This document shows, piece by piece, positions 17,450-25,990 of a stretch of 64,000 nucleotides of DNA; position 1 is the first letter of the stretch, and the number at the start of each line of letters is the position of its first letter. A program made the position numbers and the translations under genes. The notes beneath the pieces are model-generated. The model saw only the letters and a program-made list of their open reading frames with translations, was not told the DNA's origin and did no database searches. This stretch comes from Mesorhizobium sp. (GTDB taxonomy: Bacteria; Pseudomonadota; Alphaproteobacteria; Rhizobiales; Rhizobiaceae), in NCBI GenBank assembly GCA_004017275.1, contig SAKE01000009.1, forward strand, positions 149,105 through 213,104. The letters are read 5' to 3'.

Positions 17450-20400
17450 ATGCGGAAATCCCGTCTCCGCCTCATGCGCGCTTACCGCTGGCTGGCAATG
17501 GCCGGTATGTTCATTTTCGCGTCGGCTGCATACGCCGAAGAGGCACCCGACTTCCACCTCGATCTCGACACCGGGGGCCATACTGCACAAGTCACCGACC
17601 TCGCCTTCACACCCGATGGCGAGCACATCGTCTCGGCATCTGATGACAAGACCATCCGCATCTGGGACTGGCAGAGCGGGGTGACGCTGCGCACCATCCG
17701 CGGCTATCTCGGCAATGGCAGCGACGGCAAGATCTTCGCCGTTGCGGTCTCGACCGACGGCAAGACGATCGCCGCCGGCGGCTATTTCGGCGCCAGCCTT
17801 GGCGACAAGCCACCCTATGGTGACATCAGGCTGTTCGACTTTGCCACCGGCAAGATGAAGGGCGTGCTCGAGGCCGCCGACTACGCGACCTACGATTTGG
17901 CCTTCTCTCCCGACGGCAAGACACTGGCTGCCGGTGGCGCCGACGGCGTCGTCTATTTGTGGAAACGGGACGACAAAGCCGCGACCGGCTGGACGCTGGA
18001 CAAGAAGCTCGACGCCGATTCCTGGCATATCGACAAGCTCGCTTTCGCCGCCGCGGGAACAAGGCTGGCCGCGACCACCACCGACAATGGTATCCGGCTC
18101 TGGGACATCGTGAAGGGCGAGGAGATTGCCATGCCTGACGAAGCAGAGCCGCTACGGGACATCAGCGTCATGGCGCTGGCCGTTTCGCCGGACGGCAGCC
18201 TGTTTGCCACCGGCAGCAAGGACGGGCAGGTGCAGCTCTGGCGCGTTGCCGACGGCACGCTGGCACGCGCCATGCCGACGCAGGATTTCCTCATCGGCTC
18301 GCTGACCTTTGCCAAGGGTGCACGGCTGATCGCCTCCTGCGGCTATCGCTGTGCAGACAAACACCGCTCCATCGTCTGGAACACCGACACGGGTGAGCAA
18401 GTGCTCGACTACACCGGCCATGACGGCACGGTTTACGCCAGCGCCGCCAATCCCGATGGCGCGTTGGTGGCGACGGCCGGCGGCACGCGCAACGCCATCC
18501 AGGTCTGGGACCCCGCAACCGGCGAGCGCAAGGCGCTGCTGCAAGGCGTGGGCGAACCGGTGACCGCGGTCGGTATCGATGCGGCAAACGACGTCATCGC
18601 CTGGGGCAACGCCAACCCTTGCCCCGATCGCGTCGCCTGCCCCGAACAGCAGGGCGCGCTGGACAAAACGCTGGCGTTGCCGACCACGGAGCGTTTCTTC
18701 GAGGAGCCGCAACCGCAGACCGATCCGGGCTCGTTTGCACGCGCCGCGCTGACCGACGGCCAGTGGTCGCTGCGCGCTGCGCCCGGCGGCAAGGACGCGC
18801 TGGAAAATGCCGTGCTGGAGATCGCCAATGGCGGCAAGCTGGTGCGCGGCATCGAGAACGACGCCACCAACGGTTTTGTCCATTCGGCCTACACGCTGAT
18901 CGACAATGGCCTTGGCCTGATGACCGGCGGCAATGACGGCACGCTGCTCGAATACCGGACCGCGACCGCGAAAGTGTCCGGGGAGTTCACCGGCCACACC
19001 GGTGAGATCAACGCCATGGTCGCCTCGGAGAAAGCCGGCCTGCTGGTCACCGGCAGCGCCGACCAGACGCTCAGGTTGTGGAACCTTAAGACGCACGAGC
19101 TGATCGTCTCTATGTTCTTTGCCGGCCCGCAATGGATCATCTGGATGCCGCAGGGCTACTACTATTCCTCCGACGAGGGCGACAAGCTCATCGGCTGGCA
19201 GGTCAACCAGGGCCGCAACCGTGAAGGCCGCTTCATCCGCGCCGGCCAGTTGAAGAAATACCTCTGGAGCCCGGAAATGGTGCGGCGCGCAATCATCCTG
19301 CGCAGCGCCAAACAGGCGGTCGAGGAGATGCGGCCGGGCGTCGACAACGAGTTGCAGAAGCTTTTGCAGCGCAAGCCGCCGGAGTTCGCCATCCGCGTGG
19401 CGGACGACCAGAGCAAGGTCCGCGACGGTTATGTCGCCGTCGAGATATCAGGCGCCAAGGAAGCCGGCACCGATGTCGCCGGCTTCTCGATATTGTCGAA
19501 CAGCCGCAATGTCGGCGATGTCATCGCCCGCTCGGTGGACGGCAACAGCACCATCGTCGAGATACCGGTCGAGAACGGCGAGAACACCATCCGCATCACC
19601 GGCACCAACGAATTCGGCTATCTGACCGAACGCAGCGTGACGGCGCTGGCGAGAAAGACCGAGAAGGCCGAGGCCAAGGGCAAGCTTTATGTCGCGGTCA
19701 TCGGTGTCGACAAATATCCGTTCCTGACCGATGCCTGTTCGGGCCGCGCCTGCGACCTGCGCTACCCCGTCGATGATGCCACCGAATTCCTCAAGGTGAT
19801 CTCGCAGAAATCGTCGCCGCTGTTCTCTTCGATGGAGACGCTGGTTCTGGTCAACCGCGAGGCGCTGGACGAGAGCCCCGACAAGGCCAAGCAAACCTAC
19901 GCCGTCGCTAGCGCCGACACCGTCATGGAGCCCGACTCCGACACGATCGGCGACCAGCTCGCCGATTTCCTCGACAGGCCGGGCGAGCACGACACCACCA
20001 TCATCTTCGTCGCCGGCCACGGCATCAACATCGACGAGGACTATTATTTCATCCCGACCGACGGCCGCAAACAGGATGCCGAGCGCTGGAAGCGCTCTTC
20101 GCTTGTCGACTGGTCGGACATACAGAAATCGGTCGAGCGGGCAAAAGGCATGCGCTTCATGCTGCTCGACACCTGCCATGCCGCCAACGCCTTCAATCCA
20201 CGCCTGGAAAAGGACGCGCAGGATGCGCGCATCGTGGTGTTTTCGGCGACTGCCGCCAACAACACCGCCGCCGAACTGCCGGAGCTCGGCCACGGCGTCT
20301 TCACCTATTCGATCCTCGAAGGCCTGCGCGGCAAGGCCAGGACGTCAGATGGCGGCGTCACGCTGTTCGGCCTTGCCGACTATATTTCGCGCGAAGTGGT

Positions 20401-20476
20401 GCGACTGACATCGTCGAAGCAGAAGCCGTTCTACTATGTCGGCGGCGTGGAGAACATTGTGTTGGCCGAGCCGTGA
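17450..20476 (+). CDS. secreted WD40-repeat caspase-like protease
   Basis: A 1008-residue fusion. A Sec signal peptide (about 1-29, ending SAAYA) is followed by roughly eight WD40 repeats at about 43-365 and 505-555 (for example FTPDGEHIVSASDDKTIRIW and ASEKAGLLVTGSADQTLRLW), an Ig-like linker (about 640-735), and a C-terminal caspase domain from about 745 (KLYVAVIGVDKYPFL). The catalytic His is near 857 in FVAGHGINID and the Cys near 909 in LLDTCHAAN. The repeats probably form a propeller that recognises a partner or substrate. The start lies 2 bp after the preceding stop and the 3' end overlaps a GTG of the next frame. WD40-caspase fusions are known in filamentous cyanobacteria and alphaproteobacteria; an exported one in an operon with a second caspase is unusual. 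Confidence 0.9.
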   Translation: MRKSRLRLMRAYRWLAMAGMFIFASAAYAEEAPDFHLDLDTGGHTAQVTDLAFTPDGEHIVSASDDKTIRIWDWQSGVTLRTIRGYLGNGSDGKIFAVAVSTDGKTIAAGGYFGASLGDKPPYGDIRLFDFATGKMKGVLEAADYATYDLAFSPDGKTLAAGGADGVVYLWKRDDKAATGWTLDKKLDADSWHIDKLAFAAAGTRLAATTTDNGIRLWDIVKGEEIAMPDEAEPLRDISVMALAVSPDGSLFATGSKDGQVQLWRVADGTLARAMPTQDFLIGSLTFAKGARLIASCGYRCADKHRSIVWNTDTGEQVLDYTGHDGTVYASAANPDGALVATAGGTRNAIQVWDPATGERKALLQGVGEPVTAVGIDAANDVIAWGNANPCPDRVACPEQQGALDKTLALPTTERFFEEPQPQTDPGSFARAALTDGQWSLRAAPGGKDALENAVLEIANGGKLVRGIENDATNGFVHSAYTLIDNGLGLMTGGNDGTLLEYRTATAKVSGEFTGHTGEINAMVASEKAGLLVTGSADQTLRLWNLKTHELIVSMFFAGPQWIIWMPQGYYYSSDEGDKLIGWQVNQGRNREGRFIRAGQLKKYLWSPEMVRRAIILRSAKQAVEEMRPGVDNELQKLLQRKPPEFAIRVADDQSKVRDGYVAVEISGAKEAGTDVAGFSILSNSRNVGDVIARSVDGNSTIVEIPVENGENTIRITGTNEFGYLTERSVTALARKTEKAEAKGKLYVAVIGVDKYPFLTDACSGRACDLRYPVDDATEFLKVISQKSSPLFSSMETLVLVNREALDESPDKAKQTYAVASADTVMEPDSDTIGDQLADFLDRPGEHDTTIIFVAGHGINIDEDYYFIPTDGRKQDAERWKRSSLVDWSDIQKSVERAKGMRFMLLDTCHAANAFNPRLEKDAQDARIVVFSATAANNTAAELPELGHGVFTYSILEGLRGKARTSDGGVTLFGLADYISREVVRLTSSKQKPFYYVGGVENIVLAEP

Positions 20477-20500
20477 CCTTTGAAGGCCTTCACCCAGGCA

Positions 20501-20657
20501 CCCCCCTCTGTCCTGCCGGACATCTCCCCCGCAAGGGGGGAGATCAGTCTCGTTACCGACGGCGATTTGCTTTCGAGGTTGGCGATTGGCGAAGGCCGAC
20601 ACGAAATCCAATCTCCCCCCCTGCGGGGGAGATGTCCGGCAGGATAGAGGGGGGTGC
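20501..20657. repeat. paired palindromic repeat, copy 2, overlapping the 5' end of the MEMO-CapA gene
   Basis: Left arm about 20501-20547 and right arm about 20610-20657, inverted, with the same core as the copy after polA. The element starts 25 bp after the WD40-caspase stop. The reading frame of the next gene is open through both arms, and the likely ATG at 20632 lies inside the right arm. Confidence 0.85.
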
Positions 20658-22353
20658 CTGGGCGCAGACCAGCATTCTGCAGATCTTCGTAGTCACGCTC
20701 CTCACCTTGCTCCCCCTCCATGCCTTCGCCGCCCCTGTCGTCTGCCCGTCGGGCGCCGACAACTTCCCGCCCTTCTACGAAGACGCCACGCTGTTCAATG
20801 ATGCCATCGCCGGCGCCGCCCATGTCGAGCCCTCCAACCAGCGGCTGACCGGCATCACCGTTCCGCACCATCTGCTGGCCGCCGACCTGGTGGCGCTGGG
20901 ATTCCGGGCAGCGTCAGGCTTCGGCTACAAGCGCATCGTGATCCTGTCGCCGGACCATTTCCACAAGACGCACAAGCTCTACGCCACCTCGCAGCGCGGC
21001 TTCGACACCGTGCTTGGCCCGGTCGCCGCCGACACCGACGCCGTGCGACGTCTGGAGATGAACAGCGACATGGTCGAGGAGTCCTGCCTGTTCGACAAGG
21101 AGCATGGCGTGCGCGCCATGCTGCCTTTCCTGCATCACTATTTCCCCGAGGCGAAAATCGTGCCCGTGGCAATGTCGGTCAAGGCACGGCGCGGCGATTG
21201 GGACAGGCTGGCCGAGGCTCTCAAGCCGATTGTCGACCAGGACACGCTGATCGTCGAATCCACCGATTTCTCGCACTATCTGCCCCAGCATGACTCCAGG
21301 CGTTTCGACCAGCAGTCGCTGAACCTGCTGGCCGCCGGTTCGCTCGACGGCATCGCAGCGCTGCGCCAGCCGGATCATGCCGATTCCGTCGGTGCGCTCT
21401 ACATCCAGACCCGGCTGCAGCGCGAGCTGTTCGGCGCCCAGCCCCTGGTCGTCGCCAATGAGAACTCGCAGGAACATACGTCGGACTATGTCGAGCGGAC
21501 CACCAGCTATGTCGTGGTGCTGTTCGGCGCCTTCGGCCCCGGCTTCAACAACCCGGCACGGCCAAAGGACAGGATCTACTATCTCACCGGCGATGTGAAT
21601 TTCGGCCGCGCCATGAGGAAGATCCTGGTTCGCGACGGTGTTGCCGACCGGATCGTCGACAGCGTTCTGGCCCTGACCGGATCGCGGCCGCTGATCGTCA
21701 ACCTCGAAGGCGTCATCCTGCCCAACGTGCCGGAAGCGATCGACGACATGACGCTGGCGATGCCGCAAGGCCTGGCCATCGACATGCTGAAGCGGCTGCA
21801 TGTCGCCGGTGTCGGGCTTGCCAACAACCACGCCTATGATCTCGGCCCGTCAGGCTATGCCGAGACGCTGCGCGCGCTGGACGAGGCCGGTATTCCGCAT
21901 TTCGGCCAGGGCGAGACGCTGGCGCTTGCCGATCTCGACCTTGTCGGCCTGACCGACATCGACACCAACGGCTCGAAGAATACCGACCTGCTCAGCCCTG
22001 CTTTGCTCGACAGGCTGCTGCACGAGAACGCCGAGAGGCCGGTGGTTGCCTTCGTCCATTGGGGCCGCGAATACAAGACCGGACCGTCGGAGCGTGAAGA
22101 CATGCTTGCCGACCAGATGCGGCTGCGCGGCGCTTCAGTCATCGTCGGCGGCCACCCGCATGTCTCGAGCGAGGCGATCGTCCCGCTGGCCGGCGGCGAC
22201 GTGGCGGAGGTCTATTCGCTGGGCAATTTCCTGTTCGACCAGAGCGCCGAACGGTCCTCCGGATCGATGCTGGAACTGCGCGTCTTCGCCCAGGGCACGA
22301 TCTTTGCCCGGCTTGTCCCGTTACCCAATTATTTCGAAATGGGCAGGAAATGA
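20632..22353 (+). CDS. exported MEMO-like / CapA-like fusion protein
   Basis: A 573-residue protein from ATG 20632. After a signal sequence (TSILQIFVVTLLTLLPLHAF) comes a MEMO/AmmB-like domain (about 55-305; TVPHHLLAADL, ILSPDHFHKTHKL, ESTDFSHYLP). A CapA-type metallophosphatase-fold domain follows (about 315-560; YLTGDVNFGRAM, LANNHAYDLG, VHWGREY, GGHPHV, YSLGNFLFDQS). CapA family proteins act in poly-gamma-glutamate or exopolymer handling. MEMO proteins are normally cytoplasmic, so an exported fusion is odd. The frame extends upstream to a GTG at 20473 that overlaps the WD40-caspase stop; those extra 53 codons are repeat sequence, so I prefer ATG 20632. It is probably the last gene of the caspase transcript. 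Confidence 0.8.
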   Translation: MSGRIEGGAWAQTSILQIFVVTLLTLLPLHAFAAPVVCPSGADNFPPFYEDATLFNDAIAGAAHVEPSNQRLTGITVPHHLLAADLVALGFRAASGFGYKRIVILSPDHFHKTHKLYATSQRGFDTVLGPVAADTDAVRRLEMNSDMVEESCLFDKEHGVRAMLPFLHHYFPEAKIVPVAMSVKARRGDWDRLAEALKPIVDQDTLIVESTDFSHYLPQHDSRRFDQQSLNLLAAGSLDGIAALRQPDHADSVGALYIQTRLQRELFGAQPLVVANENSQEHTSDYVERTTSYVVVLFGAFGPGFNNPARPKDRIYYLTGDVNFGRAMRKILVRDGVADRIVDSVLALTGSRPLIVNLEGVILPNVPEAIDDMTLAMPQGLAIDMLKRLHVAGVGLANNHAYDLGPSGYAETLRALDEAGIPHFGQGETLALADLDLVGLTDIDTNGSKNTDLLSPALLDRLLHENAERPVVAFVHWGREYKTGPSEREDMLADQMRLRGASVIVGGHPHVSSEAIVPLAGGDVAEVYSLGNFLFDQSAERSSGSMLELRVFAQGTIFARLVPLPNYFEMGRK

Positions 22354-22369
22354 GCGCTCCCAGGGTGTG

Positions 22370-22520
22370 TTGAGATTCAGGTCAGGCCGAGTCGAAAGCG
22401 GTTCCGAGAACCGGAGCGGAGCGTACTTTTCGTACGCGAGCACCGGCCTACGCCGGCCATAGCCTTAACTGCCACGACCACTCTCGATTGCTTCGGCCGG
22501 CAAAGGCCGGAAGCGTAGGA
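22370..22520. repeat. palindrome-rich spacer between convergent genes
   Basis: This 210-bp spacer has nested inverted repeats: GCGTAC/GTACGC (22421-22437), CCGGCCTACGCCGG (22443-22456) and GGCCGG..CCGG stems (22494-22511). The stretch from about 22370 to 22446 resembles a second class of rhizobial intergenic repeat. No gene or T-rich terminator is visible. Confidence 0.4.
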
Positions 22521-22563
22521 AGCTGCCATTTGCAGGCCGGCATCACCTGAATATCAATGCACC

Positions 22564-24396
22564 CTATCCGCAGCCGACCATATCGCGCGGCAGATAGCAG
22601 GCCGCCGGCTCTGTCTTGGTTTCGAACAGTGACTGCTTCGGCCGGAAATAGAAGAAGGTGACCGGCTTGCTCTCGCGCACGCTGCCGTCCGCAAAATGCG
22701 CGGCGATGCTGAAGCTGTGGATCGACGACATCGACGACCACATTTTCAGCCGCGCCGTGTAGGCGCTGATCTTCTTGTTGCCGCGCACCGGCATGGCAAT
22801 GGTGTAGTCATGCTTGCCGATCGGGAACTCGATGTTCTGGTAGCGCATGGCTTCCGGCGTGCCGCCGCCGCCGTCGCCGCATTCGGCCATCTCTTCCGGC
22901 GTCTCAAGGACCGCCAGGGTGATGGAGGTGCGGAACGGCTCGCTCTGCTGGTAGACGCGACCTTCATCATCCGACCACGAATAGTCGAACTTGCCGATCG
23001 CATTCAGCGTCATCGCCTGTTGCATGTCGGCAAGATAGTCGGCGACTTCGCCGAACTTGATCTTGTTGGTCAGCTGGCTGCGACAGACATTGAGACTGTC
23101 CACCGAAGGACAGGGAAAACGCCCCGTTTCCAGGCCGGCGGTGTCGACGCCAGCTTCGGTGAGCACGCTCTTGACCGACACGTCGACACCGTCGCCGAAA
23201 CTGCCGACGTCCTTTGTGAACATGCGGCTGGGATCGCCGGTCGGGTTGCCTTCGTCATCGACCGCAGTGAACTGGATCGACATCTTCATGTCCTTGGCGT
23301 CGCCCCAGCCATTGTTGACGATCGAGAAATCCGGCCGGAAGCCGACGCAGCCGAAATGCTCCGATATCGACAGCATCGGCTTGCGATAGGCATCGCTGGC
23401 GGCGACCTTCATCTCCAGGCTGTCGAGCTTGACCTTGGACCGGTCTGACGTCCTGAGACCGACTTCGGCAAAGGCCGGAGCGGCCTCCCAGTCCATGCCT
23501 TCATAGACATTGCCGGTGGCGATCTGGCCGGTGCCGTTCCAGCTGTCATTGTACTGATCGGACTGCGGATAAATGGCGATGTCTTCGTCACGAACCAGAT
23601 GCTGGTACTGCATGTCGGACTGCTGGGTCATGCGCTGGTCGACCGCGACGCCGATCTCGACCTTGTCGGCGTCGCCACCGCCGGTCTGCGCCTTGAGGAG
23701 CCCGCCGACCCTAGCATCGGCCAGCACATCGGGGCGCGAGCCGCCGACCTCCCTGCCCATTGCCCATTGCGATGTGTAGACAGTGCCGCCGGCTAGCCGC
23801 GTGCGGCCCTTGCCATTCTTCAACCCGTCGACAAATGAGCCGGCAAAAATCTCCCCGGTCCTTGACAGCAGCCGCCCCTCGCCGTTCGGCACGCCGGCGA
23901 CGAACTGCCCCTCATAGCGGTTGCCGTCGGCATCGACATGGATGCCTTTCCCGTTGAGTTCGCCGGCGAGCCAATGCCCGTCGAAAACCTCGCCTGAGCG
24001 CAGCTCGAGCCGGCCTTGCCCATCGGGCCGGCCATTCCTGATGTCGCCGAAATAGCTGGAATAGATGGTTTTGGGATCATAGCTCGCCGAACCGCGCACC
24101 CGCCACACCAGCCTGCCCTTGCCGTTGATGGTGCCGTCTTCGGCAATCGTCCGGTCAGGCGACTGGCCGGCAGCTGCCTCCCAGACGAAGTCGAGATTCT
24201 TCTCCGGGTGGAAGTCCCATACCCGGACCGTCCTGCGCAGCACCGAGCGCGTGTCTACCTGATAGAGGATCTGCACCCGTTCCGCCCAGGCGCCGCTGGC
24301 AGGGACGGCGGCCGGATCCCCGACGGCCGGCGATACCATCAATGCGACCAGCATCGATGCGGCCGCGATCCCGAACATTGCCCCTGCCCGCGCCAT
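22564..24396 (-). CDS. secreted MORN-repeat protein
   Basis: A 610-residue exported protein. The ATG at 24396 has AGGGG 7 nt upstream; the longer frame needs a TTG at 24420. A signal peptide ends near SPAVG. Residues about 110-215 hold four or five MORN repeats, for example FDGHWLAGELNGKG and YEGQFVAGVPNGEG. The C-terminal 380 residues are unrecognised and contain several cysteines (FGCVGF, RFPCPSVDSLNVC, ECGDGGGG, AACYLPRDMVGCG) that could form disulfides. MORN repeats bind lipids or proteins. It is convergent with the MEMO-CapA gene and lies downstream of the V8-like protease on the same strand, with a terminator between. Role inferred only from position in the protease island. Confidence 0.82.
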   Translation of the reverse strand: MARAGAMFGIAAASMLVALMVSPAVGDPAAVPASGAWAERVQILYQVDTRSVLRRTVRVWDFHPEKNLDFVWEAAAGQSPDRTIAEDGTINGKGRLVWRVRGSASYDPKTIYSSYFGDIRNGRPDGQGRLELRSGEVFDGHWLAGELNGKGIHVDADGNRYEGQFVAGVPNGEGRLLSRTGEIFAGSFVDGLKNGKGRTRLAGGTVYTSQWAMGREVGGSRPDVLADARVGGLLKAQTGGGDADKVEIGVAVDQRMTQQSDMQYQHLVRDEDIAIYPQSDQYNDSWNGTGQIATGNVYEGMDWEAAPAFAEVGLRTSDRSKVKLDSLEMKVAASDAYRKPMLSISEHFGCVGFRPDFSIVNNGWGDAKDMKMSIQFTAVDDEGNPTGDPSRMFTKDVGSFGDGVDVSVKSVLTEAGVDTAGLETGRFPCPSVDSLNVCRSQLTNKIKFGEVADYLADMQQAMTLNAIGKFDYSWSDDEGRVYQQSEPFRTSITLAVLETPEEMAECGDGGGGTPEAMRYQNIEFPIGKHDYTIAMPVRGNKKISAYTARLKMWSSMSSIHSFSIAAHFADGSVRESKPVTFFYFRPKQSLFETKTEPAACYLPRDMVGCG

Positions 24397-24492
24397 CCCA
24401 AAACCCCTTTGGATGCCCAACCCCTTGGCCGTTCAAGCGTAGTCGGCGAACCGGCGAGGCGCAAGAGAACTGCAACGGAAGTGCCCGCCAAG

Positions 24493-24519
24493 AAAAAGGC
24501 GGCGGAGTGCTCCGCCGCC
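24493..24519 (-). terminator. Rho-independent terminator of the V8-like protease gene
   Basis: A 10-bp GC stem, GGCGGCGGAG/CTCCGCCGCC with a 2-nt loop, is followed on the minus strand by TTTTT (plus-strand As 24493-24497). It begins 28 bp after the protease stop, so the protease and the MORN gene have largely separate transcripts. Confidence 0.8.
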
Positions 24520-24546
24520 CTTGTCTCCACTGCGAATACGCAGCGG

Positions 24547-25641
24547 TTACTTGTACAGGCTGTTGATCCACTGGACGTTGGCAGCGTTCAGGCGCACAGC
24601 GGTGTTCGCGTCGGAGCTTTCCGCCACGTTGATACCGGTGATGATGCGCTGCTTGGCCTTGTTGTCGTAGGCATAGACCGAGCTGCCACTCGACCCCGGG
24701 AACGTATCGCAGTCATACTGGAAATATTCCGGGGCGATGTTTTCGGCGTGCACTTCGCAGTTCGCCTTCCACATCGTGCCCATCGGCTTGTCGCCGGGAT
24801 AGCCGACAAGGTTAGCGGTGAAGTCGCCAAGATCGTCATAATTGGCATAGCCCAGCCAGCCGAGGTTGGTGCCGACATCCTGCTTCAGCGTGACGATGCC
24901 GAGATCCCACAGCAGGACCGAACCATAATAACCCTGGTAGTTGTCGATGAAGCCTTGCAGCACATAGGCGCTTTCGAAGGTGAAGGCGCCGAACGGTGCG
25001 TCGTCGGCCGTGCTGCCGTTGAGGCCCGGCACGAACAGATACTCTGAGAGCCAGTCCTTGTCCTCATGGCTGTAGAGACAGTGCGCGGCGGTGAGCACCG
25101 TGCGGGGGCCGATCAGCGTTGCCGAACAACTGCCGAAGCTGCCTGTCTTCGGCGACTTGGCTTCGAGATAGCCGATCGCCGAGAACGGATAGGTCTTGGT
25201 GTTCTTGACCTGCTCGCGATCGTCGGTGCCGAAAACCTGACGCCCGGCTTCGCCTTCGCCAAGATCCGGATCCTCGGTCTTGCGCTCAGCTCCATCCTTT
25301 CCAGTGGCCGGAGCATTCAGTTCCTTGATGATAAGGTCCCGCAGCGCCTCGCTCGGCTCGATCTTGATCTCCTTGCCATCGGCGGACCGTCCGACGATGC
25401 CGTAGGATTTGACAGCCGTTGCCTCGTCGGCAAGCGGCGCGGCGCGACTGTCTTCGTCAGTCAGCTTCGGCGGCGCGATTGGCTTTGCCCGCCCGGGCTT
25501 GTAGTCGCCTGAAGTCACGTCCCGCATGCTTTCGCCATTGCCGGCACTGGCGGAGCCAGGATCGGCAGCGAAAACCGGAACCGCCCACATCGCGGTGGAA
25601 AGCAATGCGGACGCAATGAGTGCGTTTGTCAGTTTTGTCAT
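24547..25641 (-). CDS. secreted V8/glutamyl-endopeptidase-like serine protease
   Basis: A 364-residue chymotrypsin-fold protease of the S1B (V8-like) type. Signal peptide 1-25 (VPVFA). A hydrophilic pro-region spans about 26-134. The catalytic domain starts near RQVFGTDDREQV, a typical start for glutamyl endopeptidases, with Arg134 just before it. The triad is visible: His187 in LTAAHCLY, Asp246 in WDLGIVTL and Ser318 in FPGSSGSSV. Two cysteines near His187 and a CEV..CDT pair may form disulfides. The start has GGGAGAG upstream. It is divergent from the trypsin-like gene at 25991 across 349 bp. The Arg before the mature domain suggests activation by an Arg-specific protease. Confidence 0.9.
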   Translation of the reverse strand: MTKLTNALIASALLSTAMWAVPVFAADPGSASAGNGESMRDVTSGDYKPGRAKPIAPPKLTDEDSRAAPLADEATAVKSYGIVGRSADGKEIKIEPSEALRDLIIKELNAPATGKDGAERKTEDPDLGEGEAGRQVFGTDDREQVKNTKTYPFSAIGYLEAKSPKTGSFGSCSATLIGPRTVLTAAHCLYSHEDKDWLSEYLFVPGLNGSTADDAPFGAFTFESAYVLQGFIDNYQGYYGSVLLWDLGIVTLKQDVGTNLGWLGYANYDDLGDFTANLVGYPGDKPMGTMWKANCEVHAENIAPEYFQYDCDTFPGSSGSSVYAYDNKAKQRIITGINVAESSDANTAVRLNAANVQWINSLYK

Positions 25642-25990
25642 GGTGAGACTCTCCCAAAAGTCAGCAAGGACTGGATCAAAATACAGAAATATTGTCGAGA
25701 TCGTGGTGGAGCCAAAAAATGAGTTTGGTTACCGGCGCCTGAACCTGATCATTACCCCATGCGGTCTGTCGAAGGCCCCCGCCAAAGACATCCGCGCGGA
25801 TATATTGCCTAAATTAATACAACATTGGAATGACAAATCGCTTTCACGTAGCCCGTGGGGGGCTATAGGGTTTTGAGTGGGTTCCGCACGGGAACGCAGT
25901 CCGCGAAGCAACGCCTGCTTGCCGGCGATTGTTTCGTTGATCATGCGCCGGGGCTGGCTCGTTCGGGAACGTGTCTCAGGAGGATTTCAG
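25642..25990. promoter_or_regulatory. divergent promoter region between the two serine protease genes
   Basis: A 349-bp gap, visibly more AT-rich than its neighbours (for example GGATATATTGCCTAAATTAAT at about 25799-25819), must hold both divergent promoters. I cannot place a confident -35/-10 pair and see no clear operator. The plus-strand gene has a strong AGGAGG just before its GTG start. Reading frames across the gap lack the GC3 pattern of real genes here. Confidence 0.5.

Noticed and set aside
22354..22563. A Rho-independent terminator between the MEMO-CapA and MORN genes
   Set aside because: Several hairpins are present but none has a T-run on either strand, so I list the region as palindrome-rich only.
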